Positions 1 to 9,264 of a DNA stretch of 64,000 bases are shown here, piece after piece. The notes below the pieces were generated by a model. That model did no database searches. It was not told where the DNA came from and saw only the letters and a program-made list of their open reading frames with translations. Position numbers and translations under genes: made by a program. The stretch's first letter is position 1; every line of letters starts with the position of its first letter. Source of the stretch: Chryseobacterium caseinilyticum (lineage in GTDB: Bacteria > Bacteroidota > Bacteroidia > Flavobacteriales > Weeksellaceae). The stretch spans positions 930,001-994,000 of the forward strand of contig NZ_JACYFS010000001.1 of the NCBI RefSeq assembly GCF_014837145.1, given 5' to 3'.

Positions 1-1
1 G

Positions 2-1387
2 CTGTTTTTTATTTTTATTGTCAACATTGTCTGGATTCAGCTGGGGCAGTTTATGGGTAAGGGTTTAAGCACATTTCAGATTTTAAAACTGTTGTTTTAT
101 CTCGGGGTCAACGTAATTACGATGGTTTTGCCATTGACCATACTTTTGGCAAGTATCATGTCTTTTGGAGAATTTGGTGAGAGATATGAATTGGCGGCGA
201 TGAAAGCTGCAGGAATATCATTAACCAGAGTGATGTTGCCGCTATTTGGAGTTGCAACCGTTTTGGCAATCATGCTCTTTTTCTTTTCGAATAATGTCGT
301 CCCGGATTTTCAGCGGAAGGCAAAAAATATGCTTTTTAATATTGCTCAGGCAAAACCGGCACTTAACTTTACACCCGGACAGTTTATTGATCAGATTCCC
401 GGATATATGGTGAAATTTGATAAAGTGGAAGGTGAAAATGCAGAAAAACTGGAAGGAGTTTTTATTCACAGAAAAGCCAACACTTTCGACAATCAGCAGT
501 CTATCGTAGCTCAGAGAGGAGAATTTGTACCCGCAACCAACCCAGCATTTCTTAAACTTTTACTGTTTAACGGTTATATTTTTGAAGACAGCTATGCCGG
601 AAAAGGTGAAAACGTGCGTGTGAAACAACCTGATCAAGCGATTAAATTTGATACATTAACTGTGCATTTTGATATTGCAGAACTCATAAACAAAGCTATT
701 GAAAAAGAGCAGATTACGGATGATTATCGATTCCAGAGTTATACGGAAGTGAATTCTACAATCGCAACCACAAAAAAAGACAATAACAGACTTGCGGATA
801 ACATGAGCTCTGAACTTATTTCGCAAACCAGCTCGGTGGTGAGCTATATGGATAAGAACAAAGTAAAAGCTCCTGTAAAAGCACAGTATAAAATTGATAC
901 GATTAAATCTGCTAAAAAACTTGATCTCATTTTTAATGGGTACAATCGTTTGGATAATCTCAAAAGCAGTCTTGACAATAAAAATAACGAGCTAAACCCA
1001 AGTATTAAATACTTCAACAAAGTCATTATTTATCAGCAGAGAATCCTCACCTACTCTTTCACCTGTATTATTTTCTTTATGATTGGTGCAAGTTTAGGAT
1101 CAATCATTAGAAAAGGAGGAATGGGTCTTCCGGTGATTATTGCCATCGTTATATTTATTATATTTTATGTAATCAATGTTGGTTTTGAGAATGCAGCATG
1201 GGGAGGAAAAATAAATCCTTATTTGGCTGCATGGCTTCCCAATATTATCTTGTTTCCATTCGGAGTTTGGATGACGTATAAAGCGCTTACCGATTCTCAG
1301 TTATTTGATGCAGAAAAGTATAAAGCTTTGCTAAAACCAATTACAAAAAGATTTGGCAAACAAAAGGAGCATAAAAGATATCAGTAA
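2..1387 (+). CDS. LptF/LptG-family LPS export permease (5' partial)
   Basis: Inner-membrane permease of the YjgP/YjgQ family, which with LptB extracts lipopolysaccharide from the inner membrane and feeds it to the Lpt bridge. The reading frame is open from the first bases of the window, so the start lies upstream; 461 residues are visible. There is a hydrophobic N-terminal part with the family-typical stretch MSFGEFGERYELAAMKAAG (a cytoplasmic loop after a membrane segment), a long polar periplasmic middle region (about residues 110-330), and three C-terminal membrane segments beginning around ILTYSFTCIIFF. Whether it is LptF or LptG cannot be decided from this fragment. It is followed by two strong hairpins, so transcription probably ends here. 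Confidence 0.85.
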   Translation: MFFIFIVNIVWIQLGQFMGKGLSTFQILKLLFYLGVNVITMVLPLTILLASIMSFGEFGERYELAAMKAAGISLTRVMLPLFGVATVLAIMLFFFSNNVVPDFQRKAKNMLFNIAQAKPALNFTPGQFIDQIPGYMVKFDKVEGENAEKLEGVFIHRKANTFDNQQSIVAQRGEFVPATNPAFLKLLLFNGYIFEDSYAGKGENVRVKQPDQAIKFDTLTVHFDIAELINKAIEKEQITDDYRFQSYTEVNSTIATTKKDNNRLADNMSSELISQTSSVVSYMDKNKVKAPVKAQYKIDTIKSAKKLDLIFNGYNRLDNLKSSLDNKNNELNPSIKYFNKVIIYQQRILTYSFTCIIFFMIGASLGSIIRKGGMGLPVIIAIVIFIIFYVINVGFENAAWGGKINPYLAAWLPNIILFPFGVWMTYKALTDSQLFDAEKYKALLKPITKRFGKQKEHKRYQ

Positions 1388-1454
1388 GAGTTTTGCTGGC
1401 ACAGACTTTGTTTACTTTAAAATATAATTTCATCATTCACATTATATTTACATT

Positions 1455-1497
1455 GAAAAAAAATCCTCAGAGAATATTTATTTCTGAGGATTTTTTA
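1455..1497. terminator. Bidirectional hairpin terminator
   Basis: AAAAAATCCTCAGA and TCTGAGGATTTTTT form a long stem, with T runs on both strands. It lies 68 bases after the LptF/G-type stop and probably ends that transcript. Confidence 0.8.
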
Positions 1498-1610
1498 TAT
1501 TAAGATTTAAATTTTATTATCAGCGAGAATTTGAATTGCAGTTGCAATTTAAATAATCTAATCAGAAAACTTTAAACATGAAATGAATTTGAACGACTTG
1601 TCAGAAAAGT

Positions 1611-1648
1611 AAGAAGTCCGTCTAAACTGATTGTTAGACGGACTTCTT
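1611..1648. terminator. Bidirectional hairpin terminator
   Basis: A perfect 15-bp inverted repeat, AAGAAGTCCGTCTAA (1611-1625) and TTAGACGGACTTCTT (1634-1648), with an 8-base loop. It sits 23 bases past the stop of the minus-strand DUF3347 gene and is the likely end of the long minus-strand gene run. Confidence 0.8.
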
Positions 1649-1670
1649 ATATAAATTTAAAAAAGCCTTT

Positions 1671-2141
1671 TTATTTTATTTCCTGCTGTACTTTACCGCA
1701 ACTGAGCATCGAACTTCCATAGTAAGGATTTATGATTTTACTTTCATTGCTTAGCCACCCCGCATCAGCCATCGGACAATATTGAAGATAAACCGTTTTG
1801 TCTGCCAACTTGTAAGTCCTGGAAATAACAATCATCTGGTCTGAAATATTCTCAAATTTTTCACGCTGTATTTTGATATCCTTTGATGTTGAAATTAATT
1901 TGGCGTTATTTTTTAATTGGCTTAAAGTCGCTGCACTTAACGTTTTTGACTCTACACTTGAAATTGTTTTCAGAAAATCTGATGCCGCTGTTGCCGCTTC
2001 TGCAGAACTGTCTGACGCCAAAGCATTTTTCACAGTAATATAATTTTGATAAAGCTTTGAAACCTGCGCATTTTTTTTAGCCTGACCCAAAAACAAAGCT
2101 GAGGAAAAAGCTAATCCAAGAAATAAAAATTTCGTTTTCAT
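1671..2141 (-). CDS. DUF3347 domain secreted protein
   Basis: A 156-residue exported protein with an N-terminal signal peptide (cleavage expected near LFLGQA). The rest matches the DUF3347 pattern: a helical region, then a C-terminal YCPMADAGWL...NPYYGSSMLSCG stretch with conserved Cys and Met, as found at the ends of some heavy-metal efflux adaptors and in small periplasmic proteins. The Cys/Met residues suggest copper or other soft-metal binding, but this is inference. It lies only 6 bases after the TonB receptor stop and is probably its cotranscribed partner. Confidence 0.75.
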   Translation of the reverse strand: MKTKFLFLGLAFSSALFLGQAKKNAQVSKLYQNYITVKNALASDSSAEAATAASDFLKTISSVESKTLSAATLSQLKNNAKLISTSKDIKIQREKFENISDQMIVISRTYKLADKTVYLQYCPMADAGWLSNESKIINPYYGSSMLSCGKVQQEIK

Positions 2142-2147
2142 TTTAAA

Positions 2148-4352
2148 TTATTTAATTTTAAACTCAAGTTTTACGTTAAAAAATCTTCCCGTAAGTCGTA
2201 CCGGAACCGGATACATTAAACTTGTGTTAGAATCTGTAATCCATTGGTTTGAAACCGTATTGTTGATGTTAAATGCATTAAATACCTGTACTCCTAAAAT
2301 TAGCTCTTCAAAATTACCCCAGAATCCGTAAGTTTTCTTCTTGTCTTTTCTGTCGATGAAAACTTTAGACAAACCTAAATCTACCCTTTTGTACGAAGGT
2401 AAAGTTTTCTGATATTGGTAAGGATCGGTAAAAACCGGTGCTCCGTTGGGCAATCCCATTGCATATGTCAAAGTTAAATTGACTCTCATTGATGGAAATT
2501 TCGGCATGTAATCCTGGTAGAACATAGCAAATCTGAAACGCTGATCTGTCGGTCTCGGGATGTCTCCTCTTCCGTCAATATTTTCAAAAACTCTCGCATA
2601 ACTTGCAGATAGCCAAGAATCAATTCCTGGTACAAATTCTCCGAAAAGCCTTGTGTCAATACCATAAGCGTAGCCCGTTGCATTATTTTGACCTGAATAT
2701 CTGATCCTTACATTATCCATGTAATAAGGAATCAGATTATCCATTTTTTTGTAGTACAATTCTGTGGTCAGTTTGAAAGGTCTGTCTTCAAATGTAAATT
2801 CGTAATCATTTTTCAAAATAGCCTGAATTGATCTCTGAGATTTAATATTAGAATTAAAATCTCCATTCAAATCTTTAATTTCCTTGTAAAAAGGTGCCTG
2901 ATAGTAAATTCCTCCAGATAATGTGAAGAGCATGTCTGCATTCCATTCAGGTTTTATGGCGAATTGTGCTCTTGGAGAGAAAATTGTTTCGTTATTAAAA
3001 CTCCAGTGCGCTACTCTGGCTCCGGCATTTACAAAAACTCTGCTGGAACCCCAGTAAAACTTCTGTGAATATTGCCCGTAAGCCGAAAGTCTTGTTGGCT
3101 CAATGTGATTTTTACCTGAAATACTATAAAATAAATCTAGATCTGAAGCATCAGGAAATCTCGGATCAAAAGGCATTGTCGGAACGCTGTAACCCGAAGA
3201 ATCAACCAACTTATATTCATTGGTCAAATCCTGAAGATTTTCTTTTTCGAATTTAAATCCAAACTCAATATCTGTGTTGACATTTGGAGAAAATTTTGTT
3301 CTCAACTGAGTTCCGTAGGTTCTCACAAACAAATCATTTCTTGCATGCTCAATCTGCCCTCCCACATCGTAAGAAGTCACCGGCGCGCCTGTAATAGGAT
3401 CAAAAGTCTGCAGAATATAGCTTGAGGCAATCGTATAATATTCTCTTTCACGGTTTTGGTAAGCAAAACTATCCAATGTAAATCTCCACTTTTCTGATGG
3501 TTTGTAGTTTAAAGAAACCGTTCCCATCATATTTTTATAAGCGTCATTCTCTCTACCGTTATAAAAAACGTTCAGGTTGATAGGCTGGCTTACCGTACCA
3601 AAATTCACCTCACGCTCTTTAGGAATCATCTCGTAATCGTTTTTAGAATAAAATCCTATGAACGAAAGTGATAATTTATCGTTGAAATGATAGTTAATAT
3701 AAGACTGAAAATCGTAATATTTCGGGTTAAAATCTGTGTCTTCATTTAAAGTATTCAGAACCAGATTGGTATTTCTGTACCTTCCTGAAAACAAGGCTGT
3801 CAGTTTTTTATTTTTTGAAGCTAAACCCGCAGTCAATCTTCCTCCAATCAAACTAGCTTCGCCTGAAACTTCAGATTTCTCCGGTTCACGGTAATAAATA
3901 TTTAAAGCTGAAGACATCTTGTCTCCATATCTAGGCTCGAATCCTCCAGCTGAAAAGTTGACCGTAGAAACCATATCAGGATTGATGATACTGAGACCTT
4001 CCTGCTGAGAGTTTCTGATCAGAAATGGTCTGTAAATCTCAATATCATTAATGTAAATAAGGTTTTCATCGTAGTTTCCACCACGTACCATGTATTGTGA
4101 AGACAGCTCTGTATTGCTGTTTACAGAGGGCAAAGTTTTAATAATTGCCTCAAGACCTCCGGAAACACTGGCAACATTCTGGGCATCCTTTGCCGATATT
4201 TTCACTGTGGTAAGATCATTCGTACTTCCAACAGCTTTTTTCTGGAAAACGACTTCTTCAATATCGTTAACCCTTGTGGTGTCTCGCTTTTTCACCTGCG
4301 AAAACGCAAGTACCGGAAGGATAAGACCGAGTGGTAATACTAGTTTTTTCAA
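2148..4352 (-). CDS. TonB-dependent receptor
   Basis: A 734-residue outer-membrane receptor. The start is a TTG codon at 4352; it gives a good signal peptide (MKKLVLPLGLILPVLAFSQ) and no in-frame ATG lies between it and the upstream gene. The plug domain is at about residues 30-150 with the typical VRGGNYDENLIYIND segment, followed by a 22-strand-type beta-barrel rich in aromatic alternation and a C-terminus ending in a charged strand. There is no N-terminal carboxypeptidase-like domain. The ligand is unknown; the adjacent DUF3347 gene hints at metal or metal-chelate uptake, which is a weak inference. It follows the 172-residue unknown protein by 41 bases. Confidence 0.85.
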   Translation of the reverse strand: MKKLVLPLGLILPVLAFSQVKKRDTTRVNDIEEVVFQKKAVGSTNDLTTVKISAKDAQNVASVSGGLEAIIKTLPSVNSNTELSSQYMVRGGNYDENLIYINDIEIYRPFLIRNSQQEGLSIINPDMVSTVNFSAGGFEPRYGDKMSSALNIYYREPEKSEVSGEASLIGGRLTAGLASKNKKLTALFSGRYRNTNLVLNTLNEDTDFNPKYYDFQSYINYHFNDKLSLSFIGFYSKNDYEMIPKEREVNFGTVSQPINLNVFYNGRENDAYKNMMGTVSLNYKPSEKWRFTLDSFAYQNREREYYTIASSYILQTFDPITGAPVTSYDVGGQIEHARNDLFVRTYGTQLRTKFSPNVNTDIEFGFKFEKENLQDLTNEYKLVDSSGYSVPTMPFDPRFPDASDLDLFYSISGKNHIEPTRLSAYGQYSQKFYWGSSRVFVNAGARVAHWSFNNETIFSPRAQFAIKPEWNADMLFTLSGGIYYQAPFYKEIKDLNGDFNSNIKSQRSIQAILKNDYEFTFEDRPFKLTTELYYKKMDNLIPYYMDNVRIRYSGQNNATGYAYGIDTRLFGEFVPGIDSWLSASYARVFENIDGRGDIPRPTDQRFRFAMFYQDYMPKFPSMRVNLTLTYAMGLPNGAPVFTDPYQYQKTLPSYKRVDLGLSKVFIDRKDKKKTYGFWGNFEELILGVQVFNAFNINNTVSNQWITDSNTSLMYPVPVRLTGRFFNVKLEFKIK

Positions 4353-4393
4353 TAGAAATGCTTTAAGATTTCGGAACGTGAAATTATTAAATT

Positions 4394-4912
4394 TTATTTT
4401 ATAAACTGACTTTTAAGAAAAATTTTTGACCATTCATCCACAAATTCCGCAGGAAGTTTTTTCTGCTTAATGGCCGCGATACAGATAATGACATCCTGAT
4501 CTCCTTTTAAAAAATAATAAACCTGAGACTCTGTACCCGAATTATCTTTGTAGGCATCGGCTTCCATTGTGAAAAGTCTAAACTCTTTTTCTCCTTCTTT
4601 ATTTTTCGAAATCTCTGTAACCGTAAGATTGTTGACTTTTTCTTCAGCCATTTTTTTATGATACTCAAACACAGTCTGAAGCGGAACTGGTGCCATGTTT
4701 TTCATCGTCAGTTTCGTAATGATGATGCTGTAATTTTCCCAGTTTTCATTTTCAGGGATGTATTCCAGCACCTTCATCTGCATATTTTCTTTGGAATTAG
4801 CCAATTTCAGTTTATACTTTGCCGGAAAATCTATCTGCAAAGAATCTGTTTTCTGAGCCGAAGACCAAAAAAATATTGAAAAGAAAAACAGTAAAGAAAT
4901 TTTCTTCAGCAT
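4394..4912 (-). CDS. Secreted protein of unknown function
   Basis: A 172-residue protein with a clear signal peptide (MLKKISLLFFFSIFFWSSAQ) and a soluble mature part of mixed alpha/beta character without recognised catalytic motifs. I do not recognise the family with confidence. It sits between kdsA (64 bases upstream) and the TonB receptor (41 bases downstream), so it probably belongs to the same minus-strand transcript. Its charged, Lys-rich composition and single domain size fit a periplasmic or lipid-side accessory protein, but nothing more specific can be supported. Confidence 0.65.
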   Translation of the reverse strand: MLKKISLLFFFSIFFWSSAQKTDSLQIDFPAKYKLKLANSKENMQMKVLEYIPENENWENYSIIITKLTMKNMAPVPLQTVFEYHKKMAEEKVNNLTVTEISKNKEGEKEFRLFTMEADAYKDNSGTESQVYYFLKGDQDVIICIAAIKQKKLPAEFVDEWSKIFLKSQFIK

Positions 4913-4976
4913 ATCATTTAATCAAACTAATGATTGGATTTTAAATTTAAATCAATGATCAAATATCAATCATCAA

Positions 4977-5786
4977 TTATAAAATAGCTTCTCTTACTCT
5001 GGTAAGTTTTTGAAGTAAATCTTCAAGAAGATCCAGCCTCAACATATTTGCACCATCTGAAAGTGCTGTTTCAGGCGTTGGATGAGTTTCAATGAAAATT
5101 CCATCTGCACCTACTGCAATTCCAGCTTTAGCAACAGTTTCAATCAGTTCCGGTCTACCTCCTGTAACTCCCGAACTTTGGTTAGGTTGTTGAAGAGAAT
5201 GCGTAACATCCAGAATTACCGGCGCGTAATTTCTCATCGTAGGAATTCCTCTGTAATCTACGATTAAATCTGTGTATCCGAAAGAATTTCCTCTTTCAAT
5301 AATCGCCACTTTTTCGTTATTGGAATCTGTAATTTTTTCAACAGCAAATTTCATAGATTCAGGAGAAAGAAACTGTCCTTTTTTTAGGGAAACGCATTTT
5401 CCTGTCTGAGCCGCCGCCACCAAAAGGTCAGTCTGGCGAACTAAAAACGCAGGAATCTGCAATACATCAACGTACTGCGCAGCTAAAGCCGCATGTTCAT
5501 TTTCATGAATATCTGTTGTCGTAGGAATGTTGAAGGTTTCGCCAACCTTTTTTAAGATTTCTAAAGATTTTTCTTCTCCAATTGTTGTGAAAGAATCTAC
5601 TCTGCTTCTGTTGGCTTTTTTGAAACTTCCTTTGAAGATGTAGGGAATTTCATATTTATTGGTAAGTTCAACAACTTTCTCGGCAATTCTGAGTGCCATA
5701 TCTTCGCCCTCAATAATGCAAGGACCTGCGATTAAGAAAAAGTTTTTTGAATCTTTGTGGTGTATGTTTTCTAAGTACTGAATCAT
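4977..5786 (-). CDS. kdsA: 3-deoxy-8-phosphooctulonate synthase
   Basis: Condenses phosphoenolpyruvate with arabinose-5-phosphate to KDO-8-phosphate, the precursor of the LPS inner-core sugar KDO. At 269 residues it has the usual family length. Recognisable segments are FFLIAGPCIIEG at the N-terminus, the KGSFKKANRS loop, DIHE, the PAFLVRQTDLL strand, and VTHSLQQP near the C-terminus. It is cytoplasmic and a TIM barrel by family. It lies within a minus-strand run that also carries lolD and cell-wall genes, so the context is envelope biogenesis. Confidence 0.95.
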   Translation of the reverse strand: MIQYLENIHHKDSKNFFLIAGPCIIEGEDMALRIAEKVVELTNKYEIPYIFKGSFKKANRSRVDSFTTIGEEKSLEILKKVGETFNIPTTTDIHENEHAALAAQYVDVLQIPAFLVRQTDLLVAAAQTGKCVSLKKGQFLSPESMKFAVEKITDSNNEKVAIIERGNSFGYTDLIVDYRGIPTMRNYAPVILDVTHSLQQPNQSSGVTGGRPELIETVAKAGIAVGADGIFIETHPTPETALSDGANMLRLDLLEDLLQKLTRVREAIL

Positions 5787-5826
5787 TTTTATTTAATTAA
5801 AAAAGTTCAGTAAAAATACATAAAAA

Positions 5827-6354
5827 TTAAGTCATTTTTTTGATGACTTTCTCAAAAGTATTCAAATTTCGGCTGGTAAATTGATCTTTCAAATTTTTTC
5901 TGCCTAAAATCTTCCCGAAAGTCGAGTCTAACGTATTTCCTTTGGGAACCTGCCAGTAAAAAAGACCGTTTTCTATTTTTGCTTCTTCATTTTCAGCTTT
6001 TGAAGCATTTTCAAATTCAGCCATTAAAGTTTTCTCAAAATCTTTATTACAGACAAATGCGTAAATATGTAAATCGTCATTTTTCTGAAAAGGATTGCTG
6101 TTCCAAAAATTCTCAATGTCATCCTGATTTTTCACAAATAGAAAAGCTTCATAACTGAAATGTTCAGACATTGCTTTTTCAAGAATAGATTTTAATTCAG
6201 ATTCCGTTTTATCAGAAGAAAAAATAATGTTTCCGGAGGCCAAAACTGAACTTACATCATACATTCCAGCATCTGCAAATACTTTGCAGACATCAGCCAT
6301 TTTCATATTGGTTCCTTTTACGTTTACACCACGGAGGAAAGCACAGTATTTCAT
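5827..6354 (-). CDS. DUF1697 family protein
   Basis: A 175-residue soluble protein beginning MKYCAFLRGVNVKGTN, the typical opening of DUF1697 proteins, followed by the conserved LASGNIIFSS segment. Function is not established for the family. The stop of the upstream FemAB-like gene and this start are separated by a single base, so the two are almost certainly cotranscribed and possibly translationally coupled. No signal peptide or membrane segment is seen. Confidence 0.85.
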   Translation of the reverse strand: MKYCAFLRGVNVKGTNMKMADVCKVFADAGMYDVSSVLASGNIIFSSDKTESELKSILEKAMSEHFSYEAFLFVKNQDDIENFWNSNPFQKNDDLHIYAFVCNKDFEKTLMAEFENASKAENEEAKIENGLFYWQVPKGNTLDSTFGKILGRKNLKDQFTSRNLNTFEKVIKKMT

Positions 6355-6355
6355 T

Positions 6356-7258
6356 TTAGATTTTTAAATATTTTTTGATTGTTGCCCGTATCAAATCTTT
6401 TACATTATTTGAAATGTAGAAATATGGTTTCATTTCCGGTCTGAAGCCCCTGAAAAACTCATCCAGATTGGGAAGATTTCCACCTTCAAAATCAAAAATT
6501 TTATGTTCAACGGTTTCCTTTAAAACTTTGTCAATAAGGATTGATGCGCCTGACAACTTAATGTAATCCTGATGATTGAATGTCCCCAAAAGTACAGCTG
6601 TATTCTCATCTGTATACACTGCAATGATGTTGATTATCTCGTTTTGGTAGTACAGAGCTTCAAAAAAAAGACAATCATTACTGTAAAGAATTTCAAAAAG
6701 GCTGATGTATTCTGCGATATCATTTGCTTTATCAGCACCTTTTAAAGTATTGCGGATAAACAGTTCAGAATCTTTAAAACTGATTTTTCTGATCATCATG
6801 TCTTTCTGAACTTCAGGATCTGTCCTAAGTTTTCGTTTTCTTTTGGGAGAGAATTTAGAATAGACATTCTCATAAGAATCAGGTAAAATCAGATAATTTT
6901 TTCTGAAATTCAGCTGAAATGAAAATTCGTTTGAATCATTAAATGAATAATATCGAACAATATATTTTTTAGACAAAAAATTGAAAAACGAATCATTGAT
7001 TTTCTTCTCATCCAATTTTGAATATATCCCGAGCTGCTGACAAAGTCTGGGATTCTGAACGATTTTAAAACCCAATTTCATCACATATGGAACCGGCATC
7101 ATAGCTTCATAATCTCCATAAACCAGCACTTCCCATTTTTTCCCTGAAGTAAGATCCAAAAACTGTTTTGTTGCAGAGTATTTTCTCTGTGCAGAATTTT
7201 CAATGCATTGTGAATATTTCTCAAAATCAATCTCGTGGTATTTAAGTTTTCTAATCAT
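6356..7258 (-). CDS. FemAB/GNAT-like acyltransferase-fold protein
   Basis: A 300-residue soluble protein that resembles the FemAB-like branch of GNAT-fold acyltransferases: an N-terminal half-domain, a basic SPKRKRKLR segment about residues 137-146, and a C-terminal half with ALYYQNEIINIIAVY and the FDFEGGNLPNLDEFFRGF motif typical of such proteins near the acceptor site. The substrate is unknown; aminoacyl or acyl transfer to an envelope or peptide acceptor is an inference. Its ATG overlaps the radC stop by four bases (ATGA at 7258-7255), which indicates translational coupling to radC, although no functional link is known. Confidence 0.7.
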   Translation of the reverse strand: MIRKLKYHEIDFEKYSQCIENSAQRKYSATKQFLDLTSGKKWEVLVYGDYEAMMPVPYVMKLGFKIVQNPRLCQQLGIYSKLDEKKINDSFFNFLSKKYIVRYYSFNDSNEFSFQLNFRKNYLILPDSYENVYSKFSPKRKRKLRTDPEVQKDMMIRKISFKDSELFIRNTLKGADKANDIAEYISLFEILYSNDCLFFEALYYQNEIINIIAVYTDENTAVLLGTFNHQDYIKLSGASILIDKVLKETVEHKIFDFEGGNLPNLDEFFRGFRPEMKPYFYISNNVKDLIRATIKKYLKI

Positions 7259-7932
7259 AATAATCCTTCGTCGGCAAAACTTAAATATGCATTTTGGGTA
7301 ATAATGAGATGGTCTAAAAGCTGGATGTTCAACAGATTTCCTGCATCCTTAATCTTTTTTGTAATGCTGATATCTTCCTGACTGGGTTTTAAATTTCCTG
7401 AAGGATGATTGTGAGAAACGATAATTCCGGTGGCAAAATGATCCATTGCAATTTTGAACAAAATTCTGAGATCCACCAAAGACTGATTGATACCACCCTG
7501 AGTAAGCTGCGAAAGATGGACAACTTTATTATTCTGATTTAAAAATAAGGCCCAGAATTCTTCCGTTCTTAAATCTGATAAATGAATTTTTAAAACATCG
7601 TACGCTGCTTTACTGCTCGTTATCTGTGGTTTGTCGGGAATTTCCTGTGCAGCTCTTCTTCTTCCAATCTCCAGTGCGGTTGCAATGGAAATCGCTTTTA
7701 CTTCGCCAACACCTTTGAATTTGATTAAATCTTTAACTGTCATTAAACTAAGCTGATGCCAGCTGTTATCCACCGAAGCCAGAATTTTTCTCGCCAGTTC
7801 CACAGCTGTTTCGTCTCTGCTTCCACTGCCCATAATGATGGCCAAAAGTTCAGAATCTGAAAGTGAATTCTTACCTTTCAGTAAAAATTTTTCTCTCGGT
7901 CTGTCGTCTTCTGCTAAAAATTTAATGGACAT
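7255..7932 (-). CDS. radC: RadC family JAB-domain protein
   Basis: A 225-residue protein with an N-terminal helix-hairpin-helix region (FKGVGEVKA near residue 75) and a C-terminal JAB/MPN metalloprotein domain. The zinc motif is visible as SHNHPSGNLKPSQED (His174, His176, Asp187 approximately). The family is named for DNA repair but its biochemical role is uncertain. The length and a full N-terminal domain indicate the chromosomal form rather than the short plasmid or prophage form. It lies 15 bases downstream of the L,D-transpeptidase-like gene and overlaps the FemAB-like gene. Confidence 0.92.
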   Translation of the reverse strand: MSIKFLAEDDRPREKFLLKGKNSLSDSELLAIIMGSGSRDETAVELARKILASVDNSWHQLSLMTVKDLIKFKGVGEVKAISIATALEIGRRRAAQEIPDKPQITSSKAAYDVLKIHLSDLRTEEFWALFLNQNNKVVHLSQLTQGGINQSLVDLRILFKIAMDHFATGIIVSHNHPSGNLKPSQEDISITKKIKDAGNLLNIQLLDHLIITQNAYLSFADEGLL

Positions 7933-7947
7933 GAGTTTAAATTTAAA

Positions 7948-8523
7948 TTAATAAAACGCGTAAAGAATAACTGTTTTACTGGAATTATCGATGAATTTCG
8001 CTGTCTCTTTCAAGGCTTTTGGCGACAGCATCGGACAGCCTAAACTCAGACACGCCGGATTATCAGATTCAACATCAGCCACACAATCCAAAGAATGGAT
8101 CACAATTGCCCGGCTTCTCGCACTGCTGTTGGTTGCGTCCAAACCGTCCAAACGGTATGATTTCCCGAATTTTCCGGAATAGGATTCTTTAATTTCGTAC
8201 TTTCCCAAAGATGACTGGAAAGAATTTTCGGTATTGCTGAATTTCAGCTCTCCATACACTCTGCTGTTTGATCCGGAGCCATGCGAAACGATCGCAGACT
8301 GCAGAATTTTATCTTTCTTCAGATCATAAACAAAATACCTGTATTTTCCAGATTTAATTTTAAAATTGATGAAAATTGCCAAATCCTGACTGTAGTTTTT
8401 GTCGCTGATAAAAGTTTTCAGCTCAGTGATTTTTTCTTTTGGAATCTTCACATCAGCAGTCTGCGAATATCCTTCACAGCTTACCAAAAACAGAATCAAA
8501 GAAAAAAGAAAATTTTTAAGCAT
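7948..8523 (-). CDS. Murein L,D-transpeptidase-like lipoprotein
   Basis: A 191-residue exported protein with a lipobox (LFLVSC, Cys16) and a YkuD-like/murein L,D-transpeptidase catalytic-domain-family fold. The catalytic residues are visible as His143 (VIHSLDC) and Cys163 in SLGCPML. It probably cross-links or edits peptidoglycan or attaches proteins to it, on the periplasmic side of a membrane. It starts two bases after lolD ends, so the pair is one transcript, consistent with an envelope operon. A C-terminal SSKTVILYAFY strand closes the domain. Confidence 0.85.
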   Translation of the reverse strand: MLKNFLFSLILFLVSCEGYSQTADVKIPKEKITELKTFISDKNYSQDLAIFINFKIKSGKYRYFVYDLKKDKILQSAIVSHGSGSNSRVYGELKFSNTENSFQSSLGKYEIKESYSGKFGKSYRLDGLDATNSSARSRAIVIHSLDCVADVESDNPACLSLGCPMLSPKALKETAKFIDNSSKTVILYAFY

Positions 8524-8525
8524 AT

Positions 8526-9194
8526 TTATTCAACAATTAATCCGTCAACCATCACAAGCTTTCGGTCGGTGATTTCAGCAAGATTCGGGTTGTGTGTTAC
8601 GATAACAAAAGTCTGGTTGTACTTGTCTCTCAAATCAAAAAACAGGCGGTGCAGATCATCCGCATTTTTAGAATCTAAATTTCCTGTAGGTTCGTCTGCG
8701 AAAATTATTTTTGGTGAATTGATTAATGCTCTTGCCACCGCAACACGCTGGGCTTCACCACCAGAAAGCTGTCCCGGCTTATGATCCAGACGGTGTTCTA
8801 TTTTCAGATCATGAAAAATTGATTCTGCCTTTTCAATCGCTTCTCTTTCATTGGCCCCTGCAATTTTAGTAGGAATCAAAACGTTTTCAAGAGCCGTGAA
8901 TTCCGGTAAAAGCTGATGAAACTGAAACACAAAACCAATATTCTGATTTCTGAATTTTGAAATCTGTTTATCGGTCATATTGATGAAAGATTCTCCCGCA
9001 ATTGTGATTTCGGTACTGCTGTCTTTCGGAATTGTAGGACTATCTAAAGTGCCCAGAATCTGTAGAAGTGTAGACTTTCCCGCACCGGATTCCCCAACAA
9101 TAGAGACTACTTCACCCGTTTTGATGTGAAGGTCTACGCCTTTTAAAACTTCTAAACTTCCGTATGATTTACGAATATTTTTGGCTGTAATCAT
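8526..9194 (-). CDS. lolD: LolD-type ABC transporter ATP-binding protein
   Basis: A 222-residue ATPase with Walker [10 protein letters not shown] (about residue 35), Q-loop [10 protein letters not shown], signature [15 protein letters not shown] and Walker [13 protein letters not shown]. The [16 protein letters not shown] segment and the length fit LolD, which powers release of lipoproteins from the inner membrane with LolC/E. The membrane partners are not encoded in this window, so assignment rests on sequence resemblance to LolD/MacB-type ATPases. It is located between a sensor kinase (70 bases upstream) and a lipoprotein transpeptidase. Confidence 0.85.
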   Translation of the reverse strand: MITAKNIRKSYGSLEVLKGVDLHIKTGEVVSIVGESGAGKSTLLQILGTLDSPTIPKDSSTEITIAGESFINMTDKQISKFRNQNIGFVFQFHQLLPEFTALENVLIPTKIAGANEREAIEKAESIFHDLKIEHRLDHKPGQLSGGEAQRVAVARALINSPKIIFADEPTGNLDSKNADDLHRLFFDLRDKYNQTFVIVTHNPNLAEITDRKLVMVDGLIVE

Positions 9195-9264
9195 GCTTCA
9201 AAAGTAGTGATTTTTTTGCTTCCTGTATTTTGGTTTCAGCAATAAAATTACTGATTAATTTTTA

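Noticed and set aside
7255-7932. RadC as a sign of a mobile element
   Set aside because: The full N-terminal helix-hairpin-helix domain and housekeeping neighbours fit the chromosomal form.
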